Shown: positions 1 through 8,399 of the stretch, one piece after another
Layout of the letters: every line of letters begins with the position of its first letter
How positions within the stretch are numbered: the stretch's first letter is position 1
Source of the DNA: Candidatus Hodarchaeum mangrovi
GTDB lineage: Archaea; Asgardarchaeota; Heimdallarchaeia; Hodarchaeales; Hodarchaeaceae
Assembly (NCBI GenBank): GCA_016839515.1
Contig: JAEOUE010000030.1
Coordinates: 1 to 48,806, forward strand
Direction: 5' to 3'
DNA: 48,806 nucleotides
The notes under the pieces: model-generated
What the model was told of the DNA's origin: nothing
The model's database searches: none
Seen by the model: only the letters and a program-made list of their open reading frames with translations
Made by a program: the position numbers and the translations under genes

Positions 1-866
1 CAATTGCCAATCGAGCTATTAGTGGGCCAATTAATATCCATGGAGAAGAAACAGATCAAATGTTATTTCGAGATTCTGGATGGATCAGCCTCTTTGCTGA
101 AGATAATCAAGAAGCTCATGATCACACTATTTTGGCTTTCAAAATTGGAGAACATCCCGATGTACTATTACCTGTGGCTGTTGGTCTTGATGGTTTTATC
201 CTTTCACATGCAATCGAAGGAATTGAACCTGTATCTAGACAAGAAGCTCTAGATTTTCTTGGAGGAGAAAGAGTTGCCAATCTCAAACTTGATACTACCA
301 AACCACTTAGCATTGGACTTCTACATCTTCCGGATTATTATATGGAAGCACGAGCTCAAGTAAGAGATGCACAAGAACGTTCACGAAAAATAATTTTAGA
401 TACTTTTTCAGAGTGGGAAAAGCGTTTTGGGCGTAAGTATAGTCCAGTTGAATCATATATGATGGAAGATGCAGAGTATGCTTTTCTAACAATGGGATCA
501 TCAGCTGGAAATGCTAGAACAGCTATTGATGAATTGAGAGCAAAGGGGGAAAAAATAGGGCTAATTAAAATCCGAGTTTATCGACCATTCTTTGGAGATC
601 ATGTAGTAAATCTCTGTAAGAATCTTAAAGGACTAATAACAATTGAACGCGCACATTCTTTCGGTGGACCTGGTGGGATATTGAGCCAAGACATCAAATC
701 AGCCTTATATGGAACGGGAGTGAATCCACTTTTAGCGGAATATACGATTGGTCTCGGAGGACGTGACACTTTAATCAAAGATTATCATGGAATGTACGAT
801 AGAGCTAAAGAAGCTTTTAATATAGGCAAAAATCTCCCAATTTTTTGGTGGGGATTAAGAGAATAA
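1..866 (+). CDS. porA: 2-oxoacid (pyruvate):ferredoxin oxidoreductase alpha subunit, 3' part
   Basis: The gene enters from the left edge; the first full codon is at base 3 and reads IANRAISGPINIHGE, a PorA family stretch, so the N-terminal half lies outside the window. The visible 287 residues cover the end of the TPP-domain-like region (RDSGWI, then the HPDVLLPV segment) and the C-terminal domain ending in the PIFWWGLRE tail. PorA pairs with PorB to oxidise pyruvate (or a related 2-oxoacid) with CoA and ferredoxin, giving acetyl-CoA and CO2 in the cytoplasm. porB follows after 12 bases, so they are co-transcribed. Gamma and delta subunits would be expected upstream and are not visible. Substrate specificity cannot be read from this fragment. 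Confidence 0.9.
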   Translation, partial: IANRAISGPINIHGEETDQMLFRDSGWISLFAEDNQEAHDHTILAFKIGEHPDVLLPVAVGLDGFILSHAIEGIEPVSRQEALDFLGGERVANLKLDTTKPLSIGLLHLPDYYMEARAQVRDAQERSRKIILDTFSEWEKRFGRKYSPVESYMMEDAEYAFLTMGSSAGNARTAIDELRAKGEKIGLIKIRVYRPFFGDHVVNLCKNLKGLITIERAHSFGGPGGILSQDIKSALYGTGVNPLLAEYTIGLGGRDTLIKDYHGMYDRAKEAFNIGKNLPIFWWGLRE

Positions 867-878
867 GGAGGAGATAAG

Positions 879-1841
879 ATGACGATAGAATTACCAAAAT
901 ACAAATTAAAAGATCTTATAGACAAACCTACATATTTTTCAGGTGGCCATAGATTATGTGCTGGTTGTGCAGCTGGATCAATGGCACGCCAAGTAACGAT
1001 GGCTTTCAATAAACCTACGATGATTGTGAATGCAACTGGATGCTTAGAAGTCGCCAGCACTATTTATCCTTTCTCTGCTTGGGAAGTTCCTTGGATTCAT
1101 GTAGCATTTGAAAACGCTTCTGCCGTAGCTAGTGGTATTGAAGCTGCAATAAAGGCAATGACTAAAAAAGGAACTTACAAAGAAGGAGAAACAGATATTA
1201 TTGTTTTTGGAGGAGATGGGGGTACTTATGATATAGGAATTCAATCCCTTTCAGGTGCTTTAGAAAGAGGTCATGATCTTCTCTATATCTTATACGATAA
1301 TGGCGCATACATGAATACTGGAATTCAACGATCTGGTGGCACACCTTTTGGTGCATCAACAACAACGTCTCCAGCTGGAGCTGTTATTCCAGGAAAACAT
1401 CAGTTTCGGAAACCAATTACTGATATCATCTCAGCTCATCGTATACCATTTGTAGCTACAGCATCACCAGCTTATCCAGAGGATCTTGTAGCAAAAGTAA
1501 GAACAGGGTTAGATGTTAAAGGACCCGCTTTTTTACATATTGAAGCATCATGTAATCGTGGGCAACGATTTGATCCTTCAAAGTCCATTGAATATGTTCG
1601 TCTAGCAACTGAAACTTGTATTCATCCATTATATACTGTTATCAATGGAAAATATCAATTAAGCCGACCAAGCCAACGTATTGCTGATGATCCTTCAAAA
1701 AAACTGCCCGTAGAAGAATATTTAAAGCTAGAAGGGCGTTGGAGACATTTTTTTAAACCAACAAAGCGCACTGATTTAATTGAAATATTCCAAAAAGACA
1801 TCGATGAAAGATGGGATGAACTTGTAAAAAAAGCTAGATGA
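879..1841 (+). CDS. porB: 2-oxoacid (pyruvate):ferredoxin oxidoreductase beta subunit
   Basis: The 320-residue protein binds thiamine pyrophosphate and the proximal [4Fe-4S] cluster. Cluster ligands are visible as LCAGC (Cys27, Cys30), Cys55 in NATGC, and a fourth Cys in EASCNRG near residue 222. The TPP motif is GGDGGTYDIG near residues 110-119, followed by the YDNGAYMNTG segment that normally contributes Mg2+ and TPP contacts. The length is typical for PorB. The ATG at 879 follows a strong AAGGAGGAGAT Shine-Dalgarno and lies 12 bases after the porA stop, so the two subunits are made from one message. The product is a cytoplasmic acetyl-CoA forming enzyme that passes electrons to ferredoxin. 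Confidence 0.93.
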   Translation: MTIELPKYKLKDLIDKPTYFSGGHRLCAGCAAGSMARQVTMAFNKPTMIVNATGCLEVASTIYPFSAWEVPWIHVAFENASAVASGIEAAIKAMTKKGTYKEGETDIIVFGGDGGTYDIGIQSLSGALERGHDLLYILYDNGAYMNTGIQRSGGTPFGASTTTSPAGAVIPGKHQFRKPITDIISAHRIPFVATASPAYPEDLVAKVRTGLDVKGPAFLHIEASCNRGQRFDPSKSIEYVRLATETCIHPLYTVINGKYQLSRPSQRIADDPSKKLPVEEYLKLEGRWRHFFKPTKRTDLIEIFQKDIDERWDELVKKAR

Positions 1842-1865
1842 GTGTAAAACTTTTGACCATCACTA

Positions 1866-1880
1866 TTTTTTTCCTTTTTT
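1866..1880 (+). terminator. T-rich terminator after porB
   Basis: Two runs of seven and six T separated by CC follow the porB stop by about 25 bases. Archaeal RNA polymerase terminates on such T-tracts without needing a hairpin. No stem precedes it. Confidence 0.45.
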
Positions 1881-2009
1881 CATACTAATTTTTTCTACAG
1901 TCTAAAAACTATTCTTGAGTTAAATTTATATATTATTTCCCTCCGTTTAAAGCTAATCAAAATTAAAAAAAAACTGTAACAAAGAATATTTTTCAGTGGA
2001 GATAATTAA

Positions 2010-2180
2010 TTGGATGTTGAAGGTATAAAAATAATAGAAACAGAACACGGGATGAAAATAATACTTGAAGGAGATCTTTACAAGAAAATAGCCCAAGAAT
2101 GGGAAAAAGGAAACATTAAACCTTTTTATTCTTACTTAAAACAATTTATAAAAAATATTCAAGCGGATTATGCTACTTAA
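2010..2180 (+). CDS. Small hypothetical protein (56 aa, TTG start)
   Basis: An open frame begins with TTG at 2010, about 8 bases after a GTGGAGAT Shine-Dalgarno. It encodes an acidic/basic mixed peptide of 56 residues starting (M)DVEGIKIIETEHGMKI and ending NIQADYAT. The stop overlaps the 3' end of the convergent minus-strand gene by 4 bases. There is no recognisable domain; the pattern suggests a short beta hairpin followed by an amphipathic helix. TTG starts with this ribosome-site type are used by several clear genes here (gyrB, the aminotransferase, the SDR), which supports the call. It is not assigned a function. Confidence 0.5.
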   Translation: MDVEGIKIIETEHGMKIILEGDLYKKIAQEWEKGNIKPFYSYLKQFIKNIQADYAT

Positions 2181-2521
2181 ATAATCCAATTGTACGGAGA
2201 ATCACCATCAATAAGTTGTCCTGAAAATAATTGTAACAATTCAAATATCTCTCGAGAAGGAAAAAGTGCTTTTTGAGCATCACCAATAACATTTAATGTA
2301 CAGAAGATTGTATCGTCACTATTCCATTGAATTTTTAATTGGATATCGTTATTTTGATAAATAATATGGAATTTTGGTGTTTTAACGGAATATTGATACT
2401 TTATTCCTTTTTCACGTAAAATTACCTTCAAATCCTCCTTAAATTCTCCCCAAATCGATTTGTCAGAAAATTGTATCTTAAAATAATATGAATTATTTTT
2501 GTTATTCAATAATAATTTCAC
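2177..2521 (-). CDS. Hypothetical protein (114 aa) coupled to the hydrolase gene
   Basis: This minus-strand frame starts with GTG at 2521 and overlaps the last 20 bases of the upstream hydrolase gene, so translation is probably coupled. The protein looks like a small alternating beta/alpha domain: NNSYYFKIQFSDKSIWGEF, then FHIIYQNNDIQLKIQW and DDTIFCTLNVIGDA. No transmembrane segment, metal motif or known family is recognised. Its close link suggests that it works with, or regulates, the hydrolase. An alternative is a detached domain of the same protein. Confidence 0.6.
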   Translation of the reverse strand: MKLLLNNKNNSYYFKIQFSDKSIWGEFKEDLKVILREKGIKYQYSVKTPKFHIIYQNNDIQLKIQWNSDDTIFCTLNVIGDAQKALFPSREIFELLQLFSGQLIDGDSPYNWII

Positions 2522-3860
2522 GACCCTTTCTTAAACAAAATCGTCTTATCTCACTCCCAACAAGGCTTGGGTTTTCTAAAATAATCATATGACCTCCCGA
2601 TAATACTTTATAGGAGAGCTTGGAAGTAGGAATAATATCAATCATCTTTGTTTTCATGTCAGAAGGAATTAATTGATCTTCATTTCCCCAAAGTAATAAA
2701 ATAGGTATTTTTATCAGTGACAGCTTCTTTGAATAATCAAATCTAGGTAAAAAGTCTCTAAAGATTTGGTTATAAACATCATTTCTCACCTGAAGAGCTT
2801 CTGAAATAAAAGTTTCTATCATTTCACTATCAGCTTCTGTTCCGAATAGGATTTTGGGAGCCAATCTTTTTATTTGACCTTTAAATGGACTCCACATTTG
2901 TGTGGGAGGGAGAGCCTTTACGCCTTTTCTAAAGTTATCAGGAGCACGATGTAACCCCGAAATGAGAATTACTTTGGTAATATTAGAATTTTGAATTTCC
3001 AAGAACTTCTCAAGTATTATAGCAGTAAATAAGGAGTGAGCAGCCAAGATTATTTCCTGTTTGTTCCCTAGGAATTCCAAAAAATCTTCTAAATCCTTTA
3101 TATAGTTTTTTAATTTAAATTCTTTATCTTGATCATACGAGGATTCATATCCTCTTTGACCCAAGATAACAACGTTTAAATCAGTCAAATGACGTATAAG
3201 AGAGAATAGATGATGAATTTTTCCTCCAATGGGTGATAAAATTATAAGTGTTTGATTAGAATTGTTATAATACTCAAAATAACGAACTTTTCGTGAATTG
3301 ATCTCAACCTCTTTAATTTCATATACTGGTTTGAGATCAAAAGAGGAAATTATTTTCTCACCAACTTTTCTAGAGGATTTTCCTAATGACATTAAATGTG
3401 TAGTTACGTCCTCAAAAAGTGATTGAATTTGATTTACTGGCTTTGCAAGTAATTTAGATATTATTTCGAAAACATAAATGTCAGGTTGAGCCACTTTGTT
3501 AGTTTCCAGTGATTTTATTTCTTCCTGAAATTCCAGTATCTTAATTTTTACTTCTTGTAGGTCATTCATCGAGAAAGAATAACGTGGTACCATTATATTA
3601 GGAGGATCCCCCATATATAGCTCTAAATAATGATTTTTCTTTAGTAGTGATCTATGAGATGAGATTTCTACCTTCTTTAAGTATTGAACTGGATAACTGA
3701 CTATAATTAAAGGAGAGCTATCTTTTTCTGATGTTTGAACAGCAAATTCAAGCCTTTTTTTATCATAATTCAAACGAAATATACCATGTCGTTCCTGTTT
3801 GATTCTAGAATCTCCTGAAATATATTTAGCAAACCATTCTCTACTAATTCTTCTAGGCAT
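2502..3860 (-). CDS. Alpha/beta hydrolase with extra N-terminal domain
   Basis: This is a 452-residue two-part protein. The C-terminal part (about residue 195 onward) is an alpha/beta hydrolase: the LIILSPIGGK strand and oxyanion region, VVILGQRGYESS, the nucleophile elbow AAHSLFT, the acid strand LLLWGNEDQLIP and the catalytic-His region SGGHMIILENP. The elbow is AHSLF rather than the usual GxSxG, but Ser, Asp and His are all present. The first 190 residues are beta-rich with a short helical linker and are not recognised. The opening MPRRISREWFAKYISG resembles the opening of the DUF504-like protein at 44137-44436. The substrate is unknown; ester, thioester or peptide hydrolysis is possible. 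It sits on the minus strand with the downstream 114-aa gene overlapping. Confidence 0.75.
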   Translation of the reverse strand: MPRRISREWFAKYISGDSRIKQERHGIFRLNYDKKRLEFAVQTSEKDSSPLIIVSYPVQYLKKVEISSHRSLLKKNHYLELYMGDPPNIMVPRYSFSMNDLQEVKIKILEFQEEIKSLETNKVAQPDIYVFEIISKLLAKPVNQIQSLFEDVTTHLMSLGKSSRKVGEKIISSFDLKPVYEIKEVEINSRKVRYFEYYNNSNQTLIILSPIGGKIHHLFSLIRHLTDLNVVILGQRGYESSYDQDKEFKLKNYIKDLEDFLEFLGNKQEIILAAHSLFTAIILEKFLEIQNSNITKVILISGLHRAPDNFRKGVKALPPTQMWSPFKGQIKRLAPKILFGTEADSEMIETFISEALQVRNDVYNQIFRDFLPRFDYSKKLSLIKIPILLLWGNEDQLIPSDMKTKMIDIIPTSKLSYKVLSGGHMIILENPSLVGSEIRRFCLRKGREIIIE

Positions 3861-3881
3861 AACTAAATACCCACATTTGAA

Positions 3882-4223
3882 TTACAATAAAGGAATAATG
3901 CATAGAAATTCAAGATTTTCCGAACCTGTATTCTTATAACCATGTATCTCATGAGGAGGAACATAAAGGGCATCATTAGGTGATATCTCAAATTCTTGAC
4001 CTGAGTCATTATATACGAGTCCTATACCACTCAATATTAGAATCTCATGTTCTTCAGGGTGGCCATGAATGCCTATTTCCCCCCCAGGTTCAATAATAAA
4101 TTTTCTCATGGCAAAATGAGGCATTTGATCTTTTCTTCCCCAAATCCATTGTATGGTAGTTTTAGTGGATCCAAACATGGTGACAGGGTCTGCAATAACA
4201 TTTTTCACTTTTTTTAGCTCCAA
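3882..4223 (-). CDS. Single-domain cupin protein
   Basis: The 113-residue protein fits one conserved cupin barrel. Motif 1 is GGEIGIHGHPEEHEILILSG (the HxH...E.H metal-ligand pattern) and motif 2 is ALYVPPHEIHGYKNTG, whose second His completes the usual 3-His/1-Glu site. Such small cupins bind a divalent metal and can be isomerases, dioxygenases or sugar-binding sensors; nothing here decides which. It lies 21 bases upstream of the hydrolase gene on the same strand, so co-transcription is likely. Confidence 0.85.
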   Translation of the reverse strand: MELKKVKNVIADPVTMFGSTKTTIQWIWGRKDQMPHFAMRKFIIEPGGEIGIHGHPEEHEILILSGIGLVYNDSGQEFEISPNDALYVPPHEIHGYKNTGSENLEFLCIIPLL

Positions 4224-4265
4224 TATAGCACCTCAAAAATAATTAACCTATTTATAAGATTCTAA

Positions 4266-4460
4266 TTATAATTCATTTCTTATTAATTTTGATGACTTTT
4301 CAAGCTTTTCCTTAACCGCTTTTGGTACCCCAGTCTTTTTTAACTCATCTTTTAAAGATTCTTTAGCAATATCTGCTGCAACCCCGCTCACTGCTCTTGT
4401 ACTTATATTTAAGGCTTCTTTAGCTCCTTTTTTAACAATTTTTTTTGTCATTTCTTTCAT
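4266..4460 (-). CDS. Small basic helical protein (64 aa)
   Basis: This is a lysine-rich, cysteine-free peptide beginning MKEMTKKIVKKGAKEAL with a predicted helical middle (AADIAKESLKDELKK). A second ATG occurs four codons in. It lies 42 bases upstream of the cupin gene on the same strand. No family is recognised. The central AVSGVAADIAKE has a mild glycine/alanine pattern like small membrane-associated helices, but it is not hydrophobic enough to call a membrane segment. Coding status rests on frame length, spacing and composition. Confidence 0.45.
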   Translation of the reverse strand: MKEMTKKIVKKGAKEALNISTRAVSGVAADIAKESLKDELKKTGVPKAVKEKLEKSSKLIRNEL

Positions 4461-4663
4461 TTATAAATCAAATCCAAATATTAGATCACTTTATGATATA
4501 TTCATATTGAAATCCTATTAATTTAACTTATTTTACTCATCAAGATTAATTGGGGAAATATCACAAATTCCAATAAAAATGAAATAAAAAGTATCGGTTG
4601 TTCAAACTTTTTAGATTAAATAGCCTTTAAGGATTTTTCTATTTTTTAATAGGAAACACTTTT

Positions 4664-6607
4664 TTAACTACTTAGTTCTTTAGAATACTTAGTTTTAAAA
4701 AATAAATAGATATTCTCAGCTAATTTTTGGTTTATTCCCTCTACTTGGCTTAATTCTTCAATTGTGGAATTTTTAATATTCTCTAAAGATTGAAAGTACT
4801 GAAGTAAAGCATTTCGCTTTTTAGGACCAATTCCAGGAATAGAATCTAATTCAGATTTTGGTTGAGATAATCGTCGTTTTATATGGTAATCTACAGCAAA
4901 TCGATGAGCTTCGTCACGACATTGCTTTAAAAGTTTTAAACCTGTATTTTCAGCTGATATTTCCAGTGGTTTTTTACGGTACGGCAAAAAAATTTGTTCT
5001 TCCCTCTTTGCTAATCCTATCAAAGGAATTTCCTTACTTAATTGTTTTAAAACTCGTGAAGCTGTATTTACCTGCGGTTTTCCTCCATCGACTACAATTA
5101 AATCTGGATCTTTTTTCGCGAATTTTAATCCTTTATGTTTTAACCTTCTTTCAAGAATATCTTTGATCATTGCCACATCATTTGGTTCTGAAGCAAGATT
5201 TTTAATTTTAAAACGACGATATTCACTTTTTACAGGAAGTCCACCTTCAAAAACAACCATTGATCCAACTGGAAAAGATCCTTGGAGATTGGATACATCA
5301 TAAGTTTCTATTCTTAATGGTTTTTTGTTTAATTGCAATAAATCCTGAATTTGCAATAAAGCATCTTCTAGAAGAGCATCTTTTTTGTGTTCTAATTGAA
5401 TATTTTCAGAAATATCATTAATAATTTGAAAAATATAAGGTTTAATAAGATCTCTATCCTTTAAATCTAAATCAAGTTTCAAATGAACACTAGTTCCTTG
5501 CCTTTTAGATAGCCAAATCTCCAAAATATCTTGATCTTCCTGAAGATCTGTATCAATTTCAATTCTCTGAGGAATAAATTCAGTATTGATATAATAATTA
5601 TAGAGAAAAGATCTCAAAATCTCATTTTTCGCCAATACTTTAATTTTACCTAAATCTATGGATTCCACATTTATAATTTGATTATTTAATACCCAAATGA
5701 TTAAAATAGCATAAAAATTTTGATTTTCGATTAGGATGACATAATCCTTATCCCTAGGTTCAGGGATATTAGGGTAATGATCTAAAGTAGCTTCAATACG
5801 ATGAATTCTATCGCGTAACTTAGCTGCTTTTTCAAAATTTAACTCTTCAGCTAATTGAATCATTTCTTGATGAAGATTTATGATTAAATCCTCTTTTTTA
5901 CCTTTTAAGAACAATATTAATTGGTCAATGATCTTTTGATATTCCTCAAGGGAAATTTTATTTACACAAGGCGCTGTACAACGATTTATGGAATAATCTA
6001 AACAAAATCTCTTAGTTTTGAAACAATATGGTTTGTTTGCAATTGGAAAAATACTTCGTAGAGCTCTAACAGAATATCTCAACGCTTTTACATCTTTTTT
6101 CCTACTAAAATACCAATCATCTTGCTTGGTCACACTACGAACAATAAAAATTCGTGAAAACTTTTCTTCTTTATCTGGTTTGGTAATTTGGATCATAGGG
6201 TATTCTTTATCATCTTTCCAATCAAAATTAAAACGAGGATGATGAATTCGGATTAATTCCCTCTCTCGGAGAAACGCTTTTTCAATTGTTAAATGAATTT
6301 CATAATCTAATTTATCAATTTTATTAACAAGGCGATATGTTTTAGGATCAGGGATATCTTTTCGAAAATAAGAAGAAATACGCTTTTTAAGATTCGAAGC
6401 TGCTCCCACATAAATAATCTTCCCAGATATATCAAAATAAATATATACACCGGGTTGTGTGGGTAATTGGTTCAATAATATATCTGAGGCTGATGTTTTG
6501 AAGTTCATTTTTGTCATGAATTCAACTCTGAACTCTTGGCAAATATTTTCCTGCAGTTTATTTAAAAGTGAAGTTTTATCAATAATTATTCCTAAAATTA
6601 TTAACAA
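4664..6607 (-). CDS. uvrC: UvrABC excinuclease subunit C
   Basis: UvrC makes both incisions in bacterial-type nucleotide excision repair together with UvrB. Domains in order are an N-terminal GIY-YIG nuclease (LPTQPGVYIYF...IIYVGAASNLKKRISSYF); a Cys-rich segment with Cys residues at FKTKRFCLDYSINRCTAPC; a UVR motif (LNFEKAAKLRDRI) that contacts UvrB; an RNase H-like nuclease with acidic residues in ETYDVSN and VVDGGKPQ and the DEAHRFA motif; and a C-terminal double helix-hairpin-helix (SIPGIGPKKRNAL, VEGINQKLAENI). The length is normal. The start is uncertain: the 5'-most TTG at 6607 gives 30 extra residues, while ATG at 6517 (MTKMNF) fits family starts better. uvrB lies 1.8 kb away on the other strand; uvrA is not in the window. 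Confidence 0.95.
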   Translation of the reverse strand: MLIILGIIIDKTSLLNKLQENICQEFRVEFMTKMNFKTSASDILLNQLPTQPGVYIYFDISGKIIYVGAASNLKKRISSYFRKDIPDPKTYRLVNKIDKLDYEIHLTIEKAFLRERELIRIHHPRFNFDWKDDKEYPMIQITKPDKEEKFSRIFIVRSVTKQDDWYFSRKKDVKALRYSVRALRSIFPIANKPYCFKTKRFCLDYSINRCTAPCVNKISLEEYQKIIDQLILFLKGKKEDLIINLHQEMIQLAEELNFEKAAKLRDRIHRIEATLDHYPNIPEPRDKDYVILIENQNFYAILIIWVLNNQIINVESIDLGKIKVLAKNEILRSFLYNYYINTEFIPQRIEIDTDLQEDQDILEIWLSKRQGTSVHLKLDLDLKDRDLIKPYIFQIINDISENIQLEHKKDALLEDALLQIQDLLQLNKKPLRIETYDVSNLQGSFPVGSMVVFEGGLPVKSEYRRFKIKNLASEPNDVAMIKDILERRLKHKGLKFAKKDPDLIVVDGGKPQVNTASRVLKQLSKEIPLIGLAKREEQIFLPYRKKPLEISAENTGLKLLKQCRDEAHRFAVDYHIKRRLSQPKSELDSIPGIGPKKRNALLQYFQSLENIKNSTIEELSQVEGINQKLAENIYLFFKTKYSKELSS

Positions 6608-6617
6608 TAATTTTGTT

Positions 6618-6630
6618 GTTTAAATTATAC
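6618..6630 (+). promoter_or_regulatory. TATA-like element between uvrC and 6677 gene
   Basis: GTTTAAATTATAC lies about 50 bases before the ATG at 6677 and 10 bases outside the 5'-most uvrC start. Being nearly palindromic it could serve either direction. If it drives uvrC, transcription would begin near 6597, which argues against the TTG start at 6607. Confidence 0.35.
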
Positions 6631-6676
6631 ATTGTTGACTATATAGGACTTAAGTATCTGCTGGAAGGTTTCAAGA

Positions 6677-7483
6677 ATGAACAATAATAAAAATTTCATA
6701 ATGTGTCCATCTATCGAGATTACAGGGAAAAAACAGACTTTGCAAACACACAAAGGGTATTTCGAGATAACTCAAAATAGAATTCAGTATAGATACGCTG
6801 ATACAAAAACAGACTTCCTAATATTACATCCAAAACAAGCATATGGTACAATAAATGATCTTCCACCTTATTTTACTACAAATACAATGAATATACATTA
6901 TTCAATTTGGAGAGATCTGTCAGAAATCTGTTTTTATGCGGACAATAAACCCTCAGAGGATTTATTTCTAGATTTTCTTTTTGGTTTAAAATTCCCTTTC
7001 TCGATGAAGAATTACGATTCATGGTTTTATAAGATGAGGAATTTGCCATCAAATATTTACGAGCAGCTCTATAACTCATCCGTTTCTCTTGAAGATAAAA
7101 TGACTACAACTATTGAAACATTTAATGAAAATGTTTATATCCCTTTCAAACAAAGAAGTATTTCTACATTAAGTAGTAGCTCAGAAGGAAAGGAATCAAA
7201 AAGCGTTAAGGCTTTGAATTTTGTTTCCAAAGATTTTCCACAGTTTTTAGGACTTCAAAACAATCTCATCACCATTTTAAGAGATCAAGCAAGACAAACA
7301 TCTGAACATCAGCAATTATCTTACAGTGTAATCAGTCCTATCTTAAGGAAAATGAGAATGCTAACGATTTTTAGAAAAAATCTTAAAATGAAGGTTCTGA
7401 AAAATCAATTATTGCTAGAAGTTGAACCTTTTCCAATTGATACCTCAGTAATATTAAGAAAAATTAATGAGGCGTTAAAATAG
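6677..7483 (+). CDS. Hypothetical protein (268 aa)
   Basis: No family is recognised. The N-terminal 90 residues look beta-rich (PSIEITGKKQTLQTHKGYF, NRIQYRYADTKTDFLILHP), somewhat like a PH-type or lipocalin-type strand series. The middle is helical with a Ser-rich linker (STLSSSSEGKESKS) and the C-terminus is a basic helix followed by LLEVEPFPIDTSV. There is no signal peptide, membrane segment or Cys cluster. ATG at 6677 comes 10 bases after GGAAGGTTT. It is flanked by uvrC (divergent) and a GTPase gene (convergent, 28-base gap). Confidence 0.7.
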   Translation: MNNNKNFIMCPSIEITGKKQTLQTHKGYFEITQNRIQYRYADTKTDFLILHPKQAYGTINDLPPYFTTNTMNIHYSIWRDLSEICFYADNKPSEDLFLDFLFGLKFPFSMKNYDSWFYKMRNLPSNIYEQLYNSSVSLEDKMTTTIETFNENVYIPFKQRSISTLSSSSEGKESKSVKALNFVSKDFPQFLGLQNNLITILRDQARQTSEHQQLSYSVISPILRKMRMLTIFRKNLKMKVLKNQLLLEVEPFPIDTSVILRKINEALK

Positions 7484-7511
7484 AAATTGTATTAAATTAA
7501 AACTTTATTTT

Positions 7512-8180
7512 TTACGTTTGGTATCGATAAACCTTTAGAATCTCAAATAGTTTGTCTAAATCAAGATAAGGGCTATATTTTGCTGAAAGATATGATATCC
7601 CGATTTTGGATCGAGGGAATGTTCTTTTAAACTCGTCCATTGTAAATGCAAAGTGGGAAAGAAAGTCAACTGCTTTTTCTTTGATATAGGGAGTTAATGT
7701 AAATTCGTTTTCAGAGAAATTATCTAATGTATCACACTTATTTACCACAAAATGGAAAATATATTTTTTATTCTGAGCAAATATATCAGCTTTCTTAGGA
7801 TTAAGATCTAGAGAGTCAAGAAAATAATTATATGAATCCTCCATAGCATTTTTTTGAACAACAATGCTCTGCTTTGGATCTAAAAGGAATAACATTCCAT
7901 CAGTGGTAAATTTTCTTAAGACTTCTCTCCACATTCGACGAAGTTTATAATCCCCTGGATTATCTATCGCAACAATTCTATATTTTCGATGTGCTTCAAT
8001 TGAATACCATGGATATAGCTCTGAACTCCGTAAACGAATTTTTTTCTCTTCAGCATTTATATTCAAAGTCTTTTGTGCTTGTAAAGTCTTAACCTTTGAC
8101 CCTTTTATTCTTTCAATTAGTGTCGTCTTTCCAACACCAGTATTTCCTAAAACAGTGACTCTGATATCTCTATCAAACAA
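7512..8180 (-). CDS. Small GTPase, Arf/SR-beta-like
   Basis: The 222-residue protein has a P-loop GTPase core. G1 is GNTGVGKTT (residues 12-20), G3 is the DNPGDY segment after strand YRIVAI, G4 is NKCD after FHFVV, and G5 is near SYLSAKYSP. The aspartate of G3 is followed by N-P-G rather than the usual x-x-G-Q; no Gln is at the catalytic position, as in SR-beta/Gtr-like members. A basic stretch (LRRMWREVLRKF) follows switch II. There is no lipidation cysteine at the C-terminus. This is one of three distinct small GTPases in the window, a pattern typical of Asgard archaea. It is divergent from uvrB, with 216 bases between them. Confidence 0.85.
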   Translation of the reverse strand: MFDRDIRVTVLGNTGVGKTTLIERIKGSKVKTLQAQKTLNINAEEKKIRLRSSELYPWYSIEAHRKYRIVAIDNPGDYKLRRMWREVLRKFTTDGMLFLLDPKQSIVVQKNAMEDSYNYFLDSLDLNPKKADIFAQNKKYIFHFVVNKCDTLDNFSENEFTLTPYIKEKAVDFLSHFAFTMDEFKRTFPRSKIGISYLSAKYSPYLDLDKLFEILKVYRYQT

Positions 8181-8337
8181 TAGTTTACCTCTTTAATTCA
8201 GTAAGGAAAAAGATTTTCCCCTCAAATACCTACTTCACAAAACTGGTTTATTTTTTCTCTTAAGTGTTTTCGTATTTAAAGTATGGAGAATTCAACATTC
8301 TTTAACTGATTACCCTAAAATAGATATTAAAATATAT

Positions 8338-8347
8338 GCTTAAATAC
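8338..8347 (+). promoter_or_regulatory. TATA-like box upstream of uvrB
   Basis: GCTTAAATAC lies about 50 bases before the inferred CTG start of uvrB, leaving room for a leader of roughly 25-30 bases that would include the GAGG at 8385. Confidence 0.35.
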
Positions 8348-8384
8348 TGTCTATTCAATACAAATATCTTAATAGATTATTATT

Positions 8385-8399
8385 GAGGGCCTAATCCTG
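8385..8399 (+). promoter_or_regulatory. Ribosome binding site and CTG start of uvrB
   Basis: GAGGG at 8385-8389 is followed after 7 bases by CTG at 8397. The frame is closed by TAG at 8373, and no ATG, GTG or TTG occurs between that stop and the Walker A codons, so a non-standard start is required. Starting at CTG gives MPKFKLISPYKPQGDQ, which matches the family N-terminus. Confidence 0.6.

Noticed and set aside
4..252. Open frame of 82 codons at the left edge
   Set aside because: It is out of frame with PorA, which reads through the edge in another frame with clear family motifs.
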